From Styela clava (Eukaryota > Chordata > Ascidiacea > Stolidobranchia > Styelidae), in contig NC_135258.1 in NCBI RefSeq assembly GCF_964204865.1, forward strand, positions 6,315,001 to 6,379,000: a DNA stretch of 64,000 bases, written 5' to 3'. The notes beneath the pieces were generated by a model. That model made no database searches. It was not told where the DNA came from and saw only the letters and a program-made list of their open reading frames with translations. Below, piece after piece: positions 24,961-37,959 of the stretch (the first letter of the stretch is position 1; each line of letters starts with the position of its first letter). Position numbers and translations under genes: made by a program.

Positions 24961-26967
24961 ATGACCTAATTTCACTGAGACTAATTTTCAGAACCAAGCC
25001 ACCAAATACGCGTATCGTCAATCAGTTTAATATGAAATATGACTTGGTATATAAAAACATTCATTATCTGTAATTTATGAGCGACAATACATGGAGGCTT
25101 GTCACCAGATAAATTGTAAGTACTTAAATCTATATCCAGCATTAAAATAATAACAGTGCAAAGATTTTGGTGGACATACGATTTATTGAATATTAAAAAA
25201 ACACGGATCAATTTTTTTGAAGAATCTTTTTCTACGAAAAGGAGGAGGTTCAATTTGGACTGAGTAGTGATTTAAGAGCCGGCCATGGAGATAGATATAT
25301 GAATGCCATTGCCATTTGTATGTCCTACTCTAAATAAGGCATATTGGGCTTTCATGTAGACAGCTACCTACCACTCAATACACAATACTGTCGATAAAGT
25401 GCGGCATAATAAATGCTTATTCTCCTTACAATAAAACTAGGTCTTTTACAAGGCTTTATTCTTGAATAGTTTCATGAAATCCAATGATACATATCAAACA
25501 AACATGAAAGCGTTCAATCTCATATTGCACTCTGTACGAATATCTTCGCATGGTCGACTGGCCACAGTCGCAAAGCATGCGACATGCAGACGTATGTTGA
25601 GTTCGTATGTCTATGTTTGTATTTCAGAGCAACAAGCTTGCGCAGAGCAGTAAAACCTGGTTTATTCGCATTTTTGTCATAATCAATTCGATATGAAAAA
25701 ATTTCGCAAATACAGTCAAACTTTGACTCCTCAAGTGCTATCCTCTAGCAAGGTAGTAAAATCAGTACGCAGTCAGCATTTTTGGTCACGATCAATTTCG
25801 TTCAAAGAAATATTGGAAGTACAGGTTAGAACTAAAAATTCAGTTCCCATCTATGGTTTCCTGATTTATTTGTAAGTGAATTCCTCAGTGTTTAGAGTGA
25901 ATAACAAAACCATTGGAATTGAAATAATGCCAACGACTTTACATGAACGCTATTGCGTCATACTTAACTAAGACAGCGGTGCGTTTGGTTTTCATGATTG
26001 CCGATTCCCTTCGGGGCAGTTTTAGTTTGTCTTTAGTTGTTTATATTTTGACAATCCTAGCCCGGCCGACAATATAACTACAGGTTTCAAAGAGAAGCTT
26101 GGTAAAGCAAATTCAAGTATTTTGTGTATCATTAATTCTTTGATTGATTTTCTTCGATTTTTTATATGTATACGGGCAATACCTAACCTAAACTAAACGA
26201 CAATTTAGAAAATTAGTGATAATGCCGAAACAGCGACGTCCAGTATTAATTTGAATGTTTGGATAAAATATTTTCAGAGATTTATAATGGAGGCGCAAAG
26301 TCACGACTGCATTTGATCTATATCGGCAAGTACGTGTTAAGCTCGCTTCGCTATTACATCGAGATTAATTAGAGTACAGCAGCCTGATTGCTCTAATAGT
26401 CCAATTTGTTTGTTTTAGTGATGGCCCGGTCCGGCCATTCTCATGCATGGGAAAATGATTTCCATTAAAGTTTTGCAAGCGTAACATACGTCTCCGAATT
26501 GAAGCACGTTCATAATCATTTCACGCTTCATTTTTGGTAGAGGCCGGCTATTCGGATACTCGCTTTGCAAATACCGACATATTTCAGTTATAGCGAGAAG
26601 TTTGCCTGCAGAATTTTAAAATCCAATTTACAAAAAAATCATGATAATGTTCAAGTTCTCGTGTAAGCCAAGACGCAAACGAAAAAGTGTCAACTTGAAG
26701 ATTAAACTGTAATAAATTATTCTATTCTGTATATAGGGACCTTTGCTATGCATGTGGTTCACATTATATTTCACTCACGTTTTCAATTTAATATCCTATA
26801 ATGTATCGTATAAATATTGTCATAAATTAGTTCAATCGCTATCAAGTCAGCAGCGCGGTTGGATGGTAGGGTCGGTGTTTCATTAAAAGAGACGTAGTTC
26901 TGCACTTCATAACAAATAATATGTATGTTCTAATTTAGATATATAATATATATACAGCTACATAAGA

Positions 26968-29900
26968 ATGTTAACGATAATACTACTTAGTGTTGCCACA
27001 TGTTTGGTTTTCCTTTACTTCAAATATTCCAATCGGCCCAAGAATTTTCCGCCAGGACCAAGAGGCTTTCCTGTGGTGGGCTACCTCCCATTCTTCGGTA
27101 CAAATCCTGGTGAAAGTTTTTATAAACTAAAAGAAAAGTACGGTACTGTTGTGTCTGTTCAAGTTGGACGTGAATATTGGGTGATACTGAATGGTTTTGA
27201 CACGATTCACAATGTAAGTAAGTTTTGACAAGTCTGTGGTTGACTTCCTTGTATTCTAAATAAAGTCAGGGCGAAATCAAAATTAAAACATTCCAACTCT
27301 ATACGGAAATAAAAAAGCGGCGGAATTGAAGTTATTCAAAAAACTTCTATTAACATTCGTTTTTTGTTGACTTGGGGCCGATTCCGGTACTGGTACTCCC
27401 GTAGTGTAAGTACCAGGTTAGGGCTAGGCTATAATTTTATTCCAATTGTCCATATTTTTGTTCTATTTTGAGTTCGCAGACTGTAAGTGTTAGTCGAGTG
27501 AATATACCCCTGTTCATAATTTTTTCAGTCTCTTTATACAACTTGATGTAAAGTAGGCGAACAAAATTTTTACCTCCATATTGGTACACACACTGCTGGA
27601 GCGCCGAATTATTATTGTAATGTTATTGTTGTTGTTAATAGTAGTTTAAAAATTGCTCAACATATGGCTACAGCTTGTATAGAGCATTATTCGTAGCGGC
27701 ACTAGAAATATATTGCGACAGTTTGGCAATGTTACCATCTGATTACGATTTTGTCAGACCAATTCTCAGATTTTATGTTATTAGTGTTTGTCTGAACAAG
27801 CTATAGAAATATTATTAATGATATTCCAGGGGAATATGAGCTATATATAGTTCCACTAATGGTGGTTTATACGAGACTTGCGGTGACCGTACATTTGAAC
27901 CCATGTGTATATCCGCGGGTTCAATCTGTATGCGGGTGCTAAAATCATGGGTTAGGGTTAGTATGGGTTCAAATATTCGTAAAACGAAAAAAAAAACCAT
28001 AGGTGCAATAGTATGCAGGTGCAATTGTCATGGGTTCAAATGTAATGGGACCGAGACTTGCAACTGCCGAAACAGTCAAGTAAACAACAGCGTATGACAG
28101 AGGCAGTCCGACATCTAGTGGATACAATGTCTATATGGTTCGGTGACTCAACAATGTTGTTCTCCATTTGTCCTGCACTCCCACGCATGTCTTTCTTCAG
28201 CACATTCATCCAACACAAAAACCTTGAATCATAAATAGGAAAATTGTTTTTTCAGGCTTTATTGAAAGAAGGGGAAAAGTTCTCTGGGAGGCCGAGCAAC
28301 TACATCTTTGAAATAATAACAAAAGGAAAAGGACTTGTAGGTGTTGATTATGGACCAGCGTGGAAAACGTTGCGGAAGTTTGGCAACCAGGCATTGAAGG
28401 GGTGAGGATAAGATCTGGACAACTCATTTTGCATTTTTCTGTCAGTAATTTGTTCGGGAGTAATCAAATCAAGAAAACAAAAATATTAAATTCGAAATGA
28501 TGCGAAAAATTCTAAATGCAAGAGTCCGATTTGCTCACAGCTCTTATATATATTGCATGTGTCCGGTTTTACATTTAAATTTGCTTTAATCGAGGTCACA
28601 CACTCTGAAATACCAAAGTGATCACTGATATGCCTGCTAACGCTTTAAAACTATTCATCGTTTTTCTTGTAGATTCGGAGTCGGTAAGAAAAGTATGGAA
28701 GAACACATTATTGAAGAAATTCCCTTTCTGTTGGAAAGCTTAACAAGCTCGGGAAATAAAACTATCCAGGTATAGCATTCAGGTATTAAAACCAAGCCCT
28801 TTATACGACTTCACCCTGAACAAAGCTATATGCCAGCACCGGAAACTTCGGTGTTACCCCAATTAGTGCACAATGGGTTATGTGATGGTGTACGAATGAT
28901 GTTATATGTGAACAAATTTTCGGGAATGATTCGGTTTAGTTTGCTCTACGATTCCCGGTTTATAGTTTTCTATATTTATCTACTCGACACAACATTGGTT
29001 AGATTATTTATTTTCATTGAAGCTCAGTGAAAATTTAGCACATTTACACTAATTTAAATTGTACAGAAAATATCCGAGGTGACTCAAACACCGAAACCTG
29101 CAAATTTCTTAATTATTTTTATGAAAATGAACGAAAAATTATTTGACATAACATTAACTTCTTCTTGTATGGTCCAAATGATCTGTTTTTTGTTCAGATC
29201 ACCCTGAATACAAATTTCAATATAATTTTAAAACGTAATATTATTCAATAATTATTGGATCTCCGCTCTATAGGAGACCCTTATTCTCAGTCGTTCTGTC
29301 TGTCTGTGTATCTGTCTGTCTGTTTAGATGTAGCCTCCAAACGGCTGGATCAATTTAGATGAAATTTCTCATGTGGGTCAACCTGTCATCCTAGTATTAT
29401 GCAACGCAACGATGAAAAGCAGACGCACAGCGTTCAAAATGATCAGGCAATTTCGGTAACAGTCAGTTTCGGTAACCGTTATTGCATGCGTAAAAGGTCT
29501 GAGATACGATCAGCGTTCAAAATGAATTGACAGTAGTGGTATCCCGGACGCTGCGGTACGCTTAACGCTCTCAGTTTACTTCGGTCACCTTTCTACACTC
29601 ATTGTATGATGAATTGTTATATTTGATTATATTGGAGTCAGCAGACCTAGTGCTACCGTCAAAAAACAAGCAAGTCTGTTTTAGTTGAGACCTCGGACCC
29701 CGATATATAAAATAAAAAATAGATCGCGCGGAGCTAAGTCAGCTCTGCGGTTTGCCACTGCTGTAACATGGCCAACGCTTGAAAATAGAGGAGTGTTATT
29801 ACTCAAATAAAGGCACAAAACGCCTTTTCAAATGATGAGTCACCCCACTTGACGCGAGCTCATCCCATCGCCTTTGCACCGTCTGCACAAGTCTTGACGT

Positions 29901-32900
29901 TTATAGATACAACATTGAAATTCTGTGGTTTTAAAAAACATCAAACCCGACATCGGGATTAGGGAAAGGATAATTTCCAGTTGGAAGTTGGTTTAAAATA
30001 AATCAAAATGGTTTTGTGTAGTGTACGCTAAAATTGCTCTGCGGGCCGCCGGAATGTGTCGGCGGGCCGCATCTTGGACCACCCTAAACCAGGGTGTTAT
30101 GGAATATATAGTTTGTTTGGGAGTCGGGAAATTTTAACGAAAAATTTTAAAGTCATCTGGGTAAGTGAAGAGAAATCGGGCAATGGTCGAACATTATCTA
30201 CGAGTAGAACTAAACAAGCACTGAATAAACGGCATTGCCATCTGGTAAATGTTTTTCAGTTATTGAGTTAGAAACATACTTTTTATCGCGCTACGGATTA
30301 CCGTAGGCGGGTTAGGTACAATAATGATTCTGTCGTGAAAGAATGGGATATAAATGAACGGTAGTTTGTGGCGACCCCACACATCATCCAAGTTCAAGAA
30401 TCTGGAACGAGCAACTGGATAGGTTTTTCCGGAATGAAAATTAGAAATCGCATCTCAAAGGTTGAATATACCTTGAAATATATATTGTTTTTTACGGCTG
30501 TTGATGTTTATATTTGTTGTTTCTGATCAGGTTACTTTGCAGACATCATAACTGAGCATGAGGCAAATTTCAATGCAAATGATATCAGAGATTTCATCGA
30601 TGCGTTCTTATGGGAAATGAAGGAGAGGGGAGGTGACGATCCAGTTTTCAATGTGAGTAATGCATCTTCATTGATAAATTCAACAACGCAAGGAAATCCG
30701 TTATCTTGTGGATGCCTTAGTGGTTCGATGTCTCATGAATCTAGTGTCCCCCCGATGTCTGTTCTTCTCAGTATCCACGACAAATTGGCTAGCTTTGACC
30801 AATTCTTGCTGAGTAGCGATACGGTCTAATTCAGAGAGTATGGCCATTGTCCCGATCATCGATTTCCTTGATTATTTCCTTAACAGTAACCAATGTCCAA
30901 GAAGTCATCAATAACGGGACAATTGCATTTGCACTTCTATCGCTCAGACACAGATAATCAAGAATGGTTGTAAACATTGCACCGTTTTTGTGGTTTTGCG
31001 TGTTGTTCGTCGGTTTTTAGTTGTGTTTTTAGGTTGTAAATGATATATCCTAATTGTCATCATGTTTTTGGAGAGCTTTAGTTTAGTTGCAATAATCAAA
31101 AATGTGTCTCGCATACGCTGGCCAAAATCGGCTATCGGTACCTGTAAGCGGCGCGTGGTTGAAAATTTTTTTTTTAAAAATGATGGTTTCAAACAGGTAA
31201 TCTATATCATAAGCGCCAAAACACTATCGAAATAAGTATAAAATAATTTGCACTAGTAGAGTATGGAAAGAAAATTTTTCGGGGTCGAGGGTTGGCCATG
31301 TCTATAATGTTACTAATAATACAAATTATGCACGAATATTATCGCGTGTGCTTTAATTTTAGAAACAAGAGCTTGTTCAATACATCAGAGATTTGATTGA
31401 TGGAGGAACAGGAACTACAGCCAGTACATTATGTTGGTCACTGCTGTGCTTTGCCAAGTACCCGAAACATCAAGAGAAAATCTATGAAGAGATCGCTGCA
31501 ACTATTGGTGAGATTTTTAGCTTAGTTACGCGTATTTTACTCTGAACAGGGCTCTAGCATGATCATTAATTATTACGTATCGGGAATTTCCATTTTGGCA
31601 TTTTATGACCAGTTTGCGAGAATAGGGAAACTTTAGAAATTTTGAGCTCAACTCTTCAATAACATTGTTGCGGTAAAAGGGGAACGTTTGGCCCTTTTTA
31701 AGGCGTTTTAGCGCATTTCACTCTGAAAACAATTCTCTATATACGTATCCAATTGGAGCTACTACGATGAAATACATGCTGTTCGTCATTGCCGATTTAA
31801 TGCATCATTGAAGTTTTGAACCCGAGATATAAATTACTGAAATAGTCAAGTCCGATTTGTTAATTACCCACTGGGACATCACGCTGGCGAACTGAGCTGG
31901 AAAGCTTTATCCAAAAAGGTTGCATAAAATCAACAGTAATTCCTAATCTTTGAGTTGAAATATTTGAAATGACTGTCAGAAATATAGGTGTTTCTCAGTT
32001 TTGCTTTGAACAAGACTCGAAACAAGATGCCTCTCACTAATACGTGACGATAACCCGGAATTTTTCGTATCTGCATCTGGCGCGGCGGTGTGGCTCAACG
32101 GGCTAAACGTTAGGAATACGCTCGCCACCGCACCTCTAATCACTCTGCGTGGGTTCGCAGGTTTGTATCCCATGCAGGGATGGTTATGTGCGAGAGGATT
32201 GCTGGACTCCTCGCCGTCCTTGGGTGGTTCACGTAACCGCTGGTCGGTTACGGCTTCCTCCACCACCAAGTCCATGCTTCCGAAAACAAACAATACAGTA
32301 AAACTAATCCCATACCCGACTTGGAATGGTAACCGGACGAGAGGCCGTGGTTCGCCCAATGGATAAGCCGTCTTATCGGCTTTCCTCTCCCCCGGGATAA
32401 ATATGTAAATCCTATCCTATCCATTGCTTGTCCGGTTTGCGACTATAAATAAGCCTTAGAACTTTTCATAGAACGTATTACACGTAGCTTACACTGAATC
32501 AGGCTCCAATTAAGCAGCCACAAATAGTTACGGAGATACTGTACTATATTTTGAAATCCTAGAATTTTTCTGGATCGGCATTGTCTGTCTATCTTATTAC
32601 ACTATGGAGTCTTGGAGTGTCGGAGAGGTGGAAGTCACGGTGTTTGTCAGTATATTCTGGAAAACATAAAAATCACTACATCAATGAATTATAAACTTTT
32701 CTTTTGTAGGTGAAAGTGGAATACCGTCAATAGAACATCAGAGTGACATGCCATACACTTGTGCATTTATACAAGAAATAATGCGCCATAGGACTGTGCT
32801 TCCTATGGGAGTTCTGCATAAGACAACAGAGGATGCTGTATTAAATGGATACGCAATTCCAAAGAATACTCCGGTAAATGTTCAAATACTGAAAAAGGTT

Positions 32901-33696
32901 TTTTACTATTGTGTAGGGCTGAGCATTTTGAATTGAAAATCTGAATGGAATCTGAATTATTCAAATCGGTTCAGACAAAAATTTCGAATGGTCGCAAATA
33001 TTTTTTCTTAATTTACGGAAAAGTACCCAAAATATCTCCGAAGCCGATAGGACAGCTTAATTATATGGTGTATCACGGACTCTCGTCCGATATCCAGTCA
33101 ATGTCGGGTACAGTCTTAGTAAAACAGTTTAGCCAGTCATTTGTTTAAGATTCATGGACTTGATGTCGAGGAAGCCGTAACTGACCAGCGGTAACATAAA
33201 CCACCCTCTGCGAGGAGTCAAGCAAACTTATCGCACATAACTATTTCCCAACGGGATTTCAACATGTGAGCCAACGCTAGGTGATCAGAGTTGCAACGGA
33301 ACCTATATATAAGCAAAGTTGTCTATTAATAAATTTAAATTGCTCTGATATTTTTTACTAATCCTTTCAATCACATTCCAGATTTTGCCAAACATGTGGT
33401 CAGTTCACTACGATCCGGAATACTTTGAAAATCCGAGAGAATTTCGGCCCGAGAGATTTATCAACCGTGACGGAAAATTCATAAAATCAAGTCACGTGAT
33501 TCCGTTTTCACTGGGTTCAAGACATTGCTTGGGAGAACATTTAGCCAAGATGGAGCTATTCATATTCCTCACGGCAATTGTGCAGAAATTGGAAATATTG
33601 CCAGATCCAAAACAAACACCGCCTTCGTTTTTTGGTGGCCATATCAATTTGATTTACGAAGCTCCAGAGTTCCAAGCAATATTTTTAGAGCGTTGA
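26968..33696 (+). CDS. CYP2-like cytochrome P450 missing two internal exons
   Basis: Exons: 26968-27213, 28256-28401, 28673-28769, 30531-30652, 31363-31507, 32710-32873, 33382-33696. The first encodes a hydrophobic anchor followed by the PPGP hinge (NFPPGPRGFPVVGY). The later ones carry the I-helix GGTGTT, ExxR (EIMR), the FRPERF segment and the haem loop FSLGSRHCLG with the Cys ligand. Lengths and phases equal those of the complete paralogue at 37960-46451 exon for exon, except that the equivalents of its exons 4 and 5 (110 and 122 bases, about 77 residues) are not found between 28770 and 30530. Exon 3 ends in phase 0 and exon 30531 begins in phase 1, so direct joining shifts the frame. The gene is probably non-functional or misassembled. 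AATAAA follows near 33749. Confidence 0.75.
27391..27605. mobile_element. MITE with CTCCCGTAGT / CTGGAGCGCC ends
   Basis: Lies in intron 1 of the P450 gene. The left end GGTACTCCCGTAGTGT and right end GGTACACACACTGCTGGAGC form an imperfect inverted repeat. The interior (CCAGGTTAGGGCTAGGC, CAACTTGATGTAAAGTAGGC) recurs at 50363-50576 and 58422-58634. Confidence 0.7.
27881..28053. mobile_element. MITE with ACATTTGAACCCA inverted ends
   Basis: Starts GACCGTACATTTGAACCCAT and ends ATGGGTTCAAATGTAATGG, with an interior GGGTTAGGGTTAGTATGGGT. A close copy lies at 45909-46114, in intron 1 of the other P450 gene. Confidence 0.75.
29264..29400 (+). repeat. Dispersed repeat (CGCTCTATAGGAGACCCTTAT family)
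   Basis: Starts CTCCGCTCTATAGGAGACCC, then TCGTTCTGTCTGTCTG and CAAACGGCTGGATCAATTTA. It matches about 9886-10010. It sits in the gap where P450 exons are missing. Confidence 0.6.
32082..32422 (+). mobile_element. tRNA-derived SINE
   Basis: The head carries an A-box-like TGGCTCAACGGGC at 32091-32103 and a B-box-like GGTTTGTATCC at 32160-32170, spaced as in a tRNA gene. The body contains GGTAACCGGACGAGAGGC and the tail is a short (CCTAT)n run. A near full-length minus-strand copy lies at 60365-60592 and pieces of the body occur near 33085-33200. It lies in an intron of the P450 gene. Confidence 0.8.
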
Positions 33697-36600
33697 CACG
33701 ATTGCAAAACTCCTAACTCAAAATAGAAGTAAAATATGAAAAATCGGAATAAAATTATAGCCTAACCCTAACCTTGTACACACACTATGGGAGTACCATT
33801 GTTCGTTCTTAGGTCAATTCATATGTTTATGTTTTAATCCATCAAAATTCCGAAATACGTGAAAATAAACTTTCTATTCTCTGACTATGTTTTTATTTCT
33901 CCTTGAGGGGCTAAACCGGTATTGGGTAATTCGTTGGCGGTCGAAGACGACATTCTTTACGGCGGAAGCTCGAAGTACTTCCCGATCCTTCTTATTGTAA
34001 CGGACCGAAAGGTGTTTATGTTGTGTATTTATTCGGTACATATGGATCGTTTCGTTAGTGAGTCGGTATTATCGCTATTATTCTTTTATTACGTTTTAGT
34101 GTGTTAACCTCTATAACAGACATAAGCAAAATACGACCAGCGGGCCAAATCCGGCCCGTTGGGTGATACAATCTGGCCCGCCTTATGCTGCCACAAAGCC
34201 AAGCTGAAACCAAATATTGAAGTTTTAGCTAAAAAATAGCTCATGAAATTTGTTGAGATTGCGATTAAATTCAGTTTTGGCACGAGGTCTATTGTTGTCC
34301 ACGGTTGCTTTTGTACCACTGAAAATATTGTTCATACATCGTAATTTTCCACATCACACATAAATGACCCCTGGTCCAAAAACCTTCCCCATCCCTGCTT
34401 TATGACAACCTATATCACAAGCGAAGCTTATCAATAAAACTAAACTTATGAAACTGACAAAGATTATAAATGATGAAAACTCAATCTTGGAAAACCAGAG
34501 TGTTGAAAATGTAGAAGAATTCAATTATCTAGGTGTAGTTCCAACAAACAAAGTAAATGACAAGGAGGAAGTAAGACGACGCATATAGCTATGACAAAGA
34601 CTGCAATGATTTCTCTGAACAATATCTGAAAAAGACTGATTGGTTTTCTAACGGACAAAAAACCGGCTCCGTCAAGCTTTAGTTTTCTCAATAGCAACAA
34701 ATGGATCAGAATGCTGAGTATTGAAGGGAGCCAACGTCAAAAAAATGTGGTTTTTGAGTTGTGGTGCTGCCGCAGACTTCTTCGTGTGAGCTGGGTATAT
34801 AAGCAAACAAACTAATCGGTTCTGAAGAAAACTAAAACTCCAGGAAACAATAAACGACAGGAAATTGCGTTTTCTGCGACAAATTTTAAGAGGCGAAAGT
34901 CTGACAAAATATCTGCTCTTTGGTGCCACGCCTGGAACACGAAAATGTGTATGACCAAAAACAACAATGTTAAAGACATAGCATGTCACCTCAACATGTC
35001 TCAGTTGTTGAAAATGTCGCAGAACCGGGACCAATGGCGCCGATTTGTGAAAAGATCCACGACTGGCAAGCAATGATCATCCCGTTCAAGAGGGATTGCT
35101 CACGCTTTAACATTGGCTTCCCAATTTATTACGCCACTGGTGTTCTTTTCCGTTAGGATTTGATGACGAAATTGTCAGTATGGTTACCTTCGTGTTATTA
35201 TTTCTCTGTTGTTTCATATTGACAACCCCACTGGGGTTCGAACACGCCCTAATAAATCTTACATGACACCACTGCCCAATTTATTTTTATACTTTACGAT
35301 AATAAATCATTATAGTTTTTTTTTACGTTCGGCATTGAAGAAATCAAAAATCAGTAGTGAGAAAATCAAATGAAAAACAAACAGACAGAATACATTCATA
35401 CAACTATACATCAATAAATAATAAACTTTTCTTTTGTAGGTGAAAGTGGAATACCGTCAATAGAACATCATCAGAGTGACATGCCATACACTTGTGCATT
35501 TCTACAAGAAATAATGCGCCATAGGACTGTGCTTCCTATGGGAGTTCTGCATAAGACAACAGAAGATGTTGTATTAAATGGATACGCAATTCCAAAGAAT
35601 ACTCCGGTAAATGTTCAAATACTGAAAACGTTTTTTACTATTGTGTAGGGCTGAACATTTTGAATTGAATATCTGAATGGAATCTGAATTATTCAAATTG
35701 TCGCAAATATTTTTCTTAATTTACGGAAAAGTAACCAAAATATCTCCGAAGCCGATAGGACAGCTTAATTATATGGTGTAACACGGACTCTCGTCCGATA
35801 TCCAGTCAATGTCGGGCACGGTATTAGTAAAACAGTTTAGCCAGTCATTTGTTTAAGATTCATGGACTTGAAACTTCTCGCACTTAACTATTCCCCAACG
35901 TGATTTCAACATGTGAGCCAACGCTAGGTGATCAGAGTTGCGACGGAACCTGTTTATAAGCAAACTTGTCTATTAATAAATTTAAATTTCTCTGATATTT
36001 TTTACTAATCCTTCCAATCAAATTCCAGATTTTGCCAAACATGTGGTCATGTGGTCATAAAATCAAGTCACGTGATTCCGTTTTCACTGGGTCCAAGACA
36101 TTGCTTGGGAGAACATTTAGCCAAGATGGAGCTGTTCATATTCCTCACGGCAATTGTGCAGAAATTGAATATATTGCCAGATCCAAAACAAGCACCGCCT
36201 TCGTTTTTTGGTGGCCATATCAATTTGATTTACGAAGCTCCAGAGTTCCAAGCAATATTTTTAGAGCGTTGACACGATTGCAAAACTCCTAACTCAAAAT
36301 AGAACTGAAATATGAAAAATCGGAATAAAATTATGGCCTAACCCTAACCTTGTACACACACTATGGGAGTACCATTGCTCGTTCTTAAGTCAATTCATAT
36401 GTTTATGTTTTAATCCATAAAAATTCCGAATTACGTGAAAATAAACATTATATTCTCTGACCATGTTTTTATTTCTCCTTGAGGGGCTAAACCGGTATTG
36501 GGTAATTCGTAGGCGATCGAAGACGACATTCTTGACGGCGGAAGCTCTAAGTACTTCCCGATCCTTCTTATTGTAACGGACCGAAAGTTGTTTAGGTTGT

Positions 36601-37690
36601 GTATTTATTCGGTACGAAGAGTACATATGGATCGTTTCGTTAGTAAGTCGGTATTATCGCTATTATTCTTTTATTACTTTTTAGTGTGTTAACCTCTATA
36701 ACAGACATAAGCAAAATACGACCAGCGGGCCAAATCCAGCCCGTTGGGTGATACAATCTGGCCCGGCTGATGCTGCCACAAAGCCAAGCTGAAACCAAAT
36801 ATTGAAGTTTTAGCTAAAAAATAGCTCATGAAATTTGTTGAGATTGCGATTAAAGTCTATAGTTAGGTCTATTGTTGTCCACGGTTGCTTTTGTACCACT
36901 GAAAATATTGTTCATACATTGTAATTTTCCACATCACACATAAATGACCCCTGGTCCAAAAACCTTCCCCACTCCTGCTTTATGACAACCCCTATCACAA
37001 GCGAAGCTTATCAAGAAAACTAAACTTATGAAACTGACAAAGATTATAAATGATGAAAACTCAATCTTGGAAAACCAGAGTGTTGAAAATGTAGAAGAAT
37101 TCAATTATCTAGGTGTAGTTCCAACAAACAAAGTAAATGACAAGCAGGAAGTAAGACGACGCATATAGCTATGGCGAAGACTGCAATGATTTCTCTGAAC
37201 AATAGCAACAAATGGATCAGAATGCTGGGTATTGAAGGGAGCGTGTATGTGTATGACCAAAAACAACAATGTTAAAGACATAGCGGACCTCAACATGTTT
37301 CAGTTGTTGAAAATGTCGCAGAACCGGGACCAATGGCGCCGATTTGTGAAAAGATCGACGACTGGCAAGCAATGATCATCCCGTTCAAGAGGGATTGCTC
37401 ACGCTTTGACATTGGTTTCCCAATTTATTACGCCACGGGTGTGCTTTTCCGTTAGGATTTGATGGCGAAATTGTCAGTATGGTTGCCTTCGTGTTATTAT
37501 TTCTGTGTTGTTTCATATTGACAGCCCCACTGGGGTTCGAACACGCCCTTATAAATCTTACATGACACCACTGCCCAATTTATTTTTATACTTCACGATA
37601 ATAAATCATTATAGTTTTTTTTTACTTTCGGCATTGAAGAAATCAAAAATCAGTAGTGAGAAAATCAAATGAAAAACAAACAGACAGAAT
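32690..37690 (+). repeat. Tandem segmental duplication of the P450 3' end
   Basis: The unit 32690-35400 is repeated at about 35420-37690. Shared landmarks include the exon at 32710, the last exon, its downstream AATAAA region, the ACCAGCGGGCCAAATC block (34137 and 36721) and the end ACAAACAGACAGAATA. The second copy is shorter through internal deletions, including one in the last exon and one of about 290 bases around 37.2 kb. Confidence 0.88.
35441..36272 (+). pseudogene. Truncated duplicate of P450 last two exons
   Basis: The exon at 35441-35607 copies 32710-32873 with a three-base CAT insertion. The last-exon copy at 36029-36272 keeps ILPNMW and the haem loop [14 protein letters not shown]. 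It has lost about 90 bases between them, including the FRPERF segment, and the join at ATGTGGTCATGTGGTCAT is out of frame. No upstream P450 exons precede it. It is a dead fragment, or at most an alternative 3' end for the gene upstream. Confidence 0.85.
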
Positions 37691-37959
37691 AAATTCCATT
37701 TAAATTAAACAGCTGATATTCTGCCAGTTTATTTTCATCGCATGAAGTTATCATAAACCTATTTCATTTTGATTAAATTTAATTTATAATTTTGTTTCTG
37801 AATTATCGTTATTTAAATATGACATGGAAATCCAAACTGACAGAATAATTTACATTCAAACCAAATTGTTGCGATTCTGCCAGTTTATTTTTATTCCATC
37901 ACAAGTTATCATAAAATTATTCATTTTGATTGAATTTAAATTACAATTCTTTATCTGAA

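Noticed and set aside
27950-27965. Telomere-like GGGTTAGGGTTAG
   Set aside because: Only two units, inside a MITE and repeated in its other copy; not a telomere or an interstitial telomeric array.
29060-29105. Possible relic of the missing P450 exon 4 (AATATCCGAGGTGACTCAAA after TTGTACAG)
   Set aside because: Only the ISEVTQ-like hexapeptide resembles the paralogue (MTEVTQ) and no flanking similarity extends it.
30100-30163. Possible relic of the missing P450 exon 5 (AATTTTAAAGTCATCTGG before GTAAGT)
   Set aside because: The match to the paralogue is short and interrupted, with stop codons in the needed frame.
32088-32366. Open frames on both strands over about 280 bases
   Set aside because: They are chance readings through the SINE, whose sequence is GC-richer than its surroundings.
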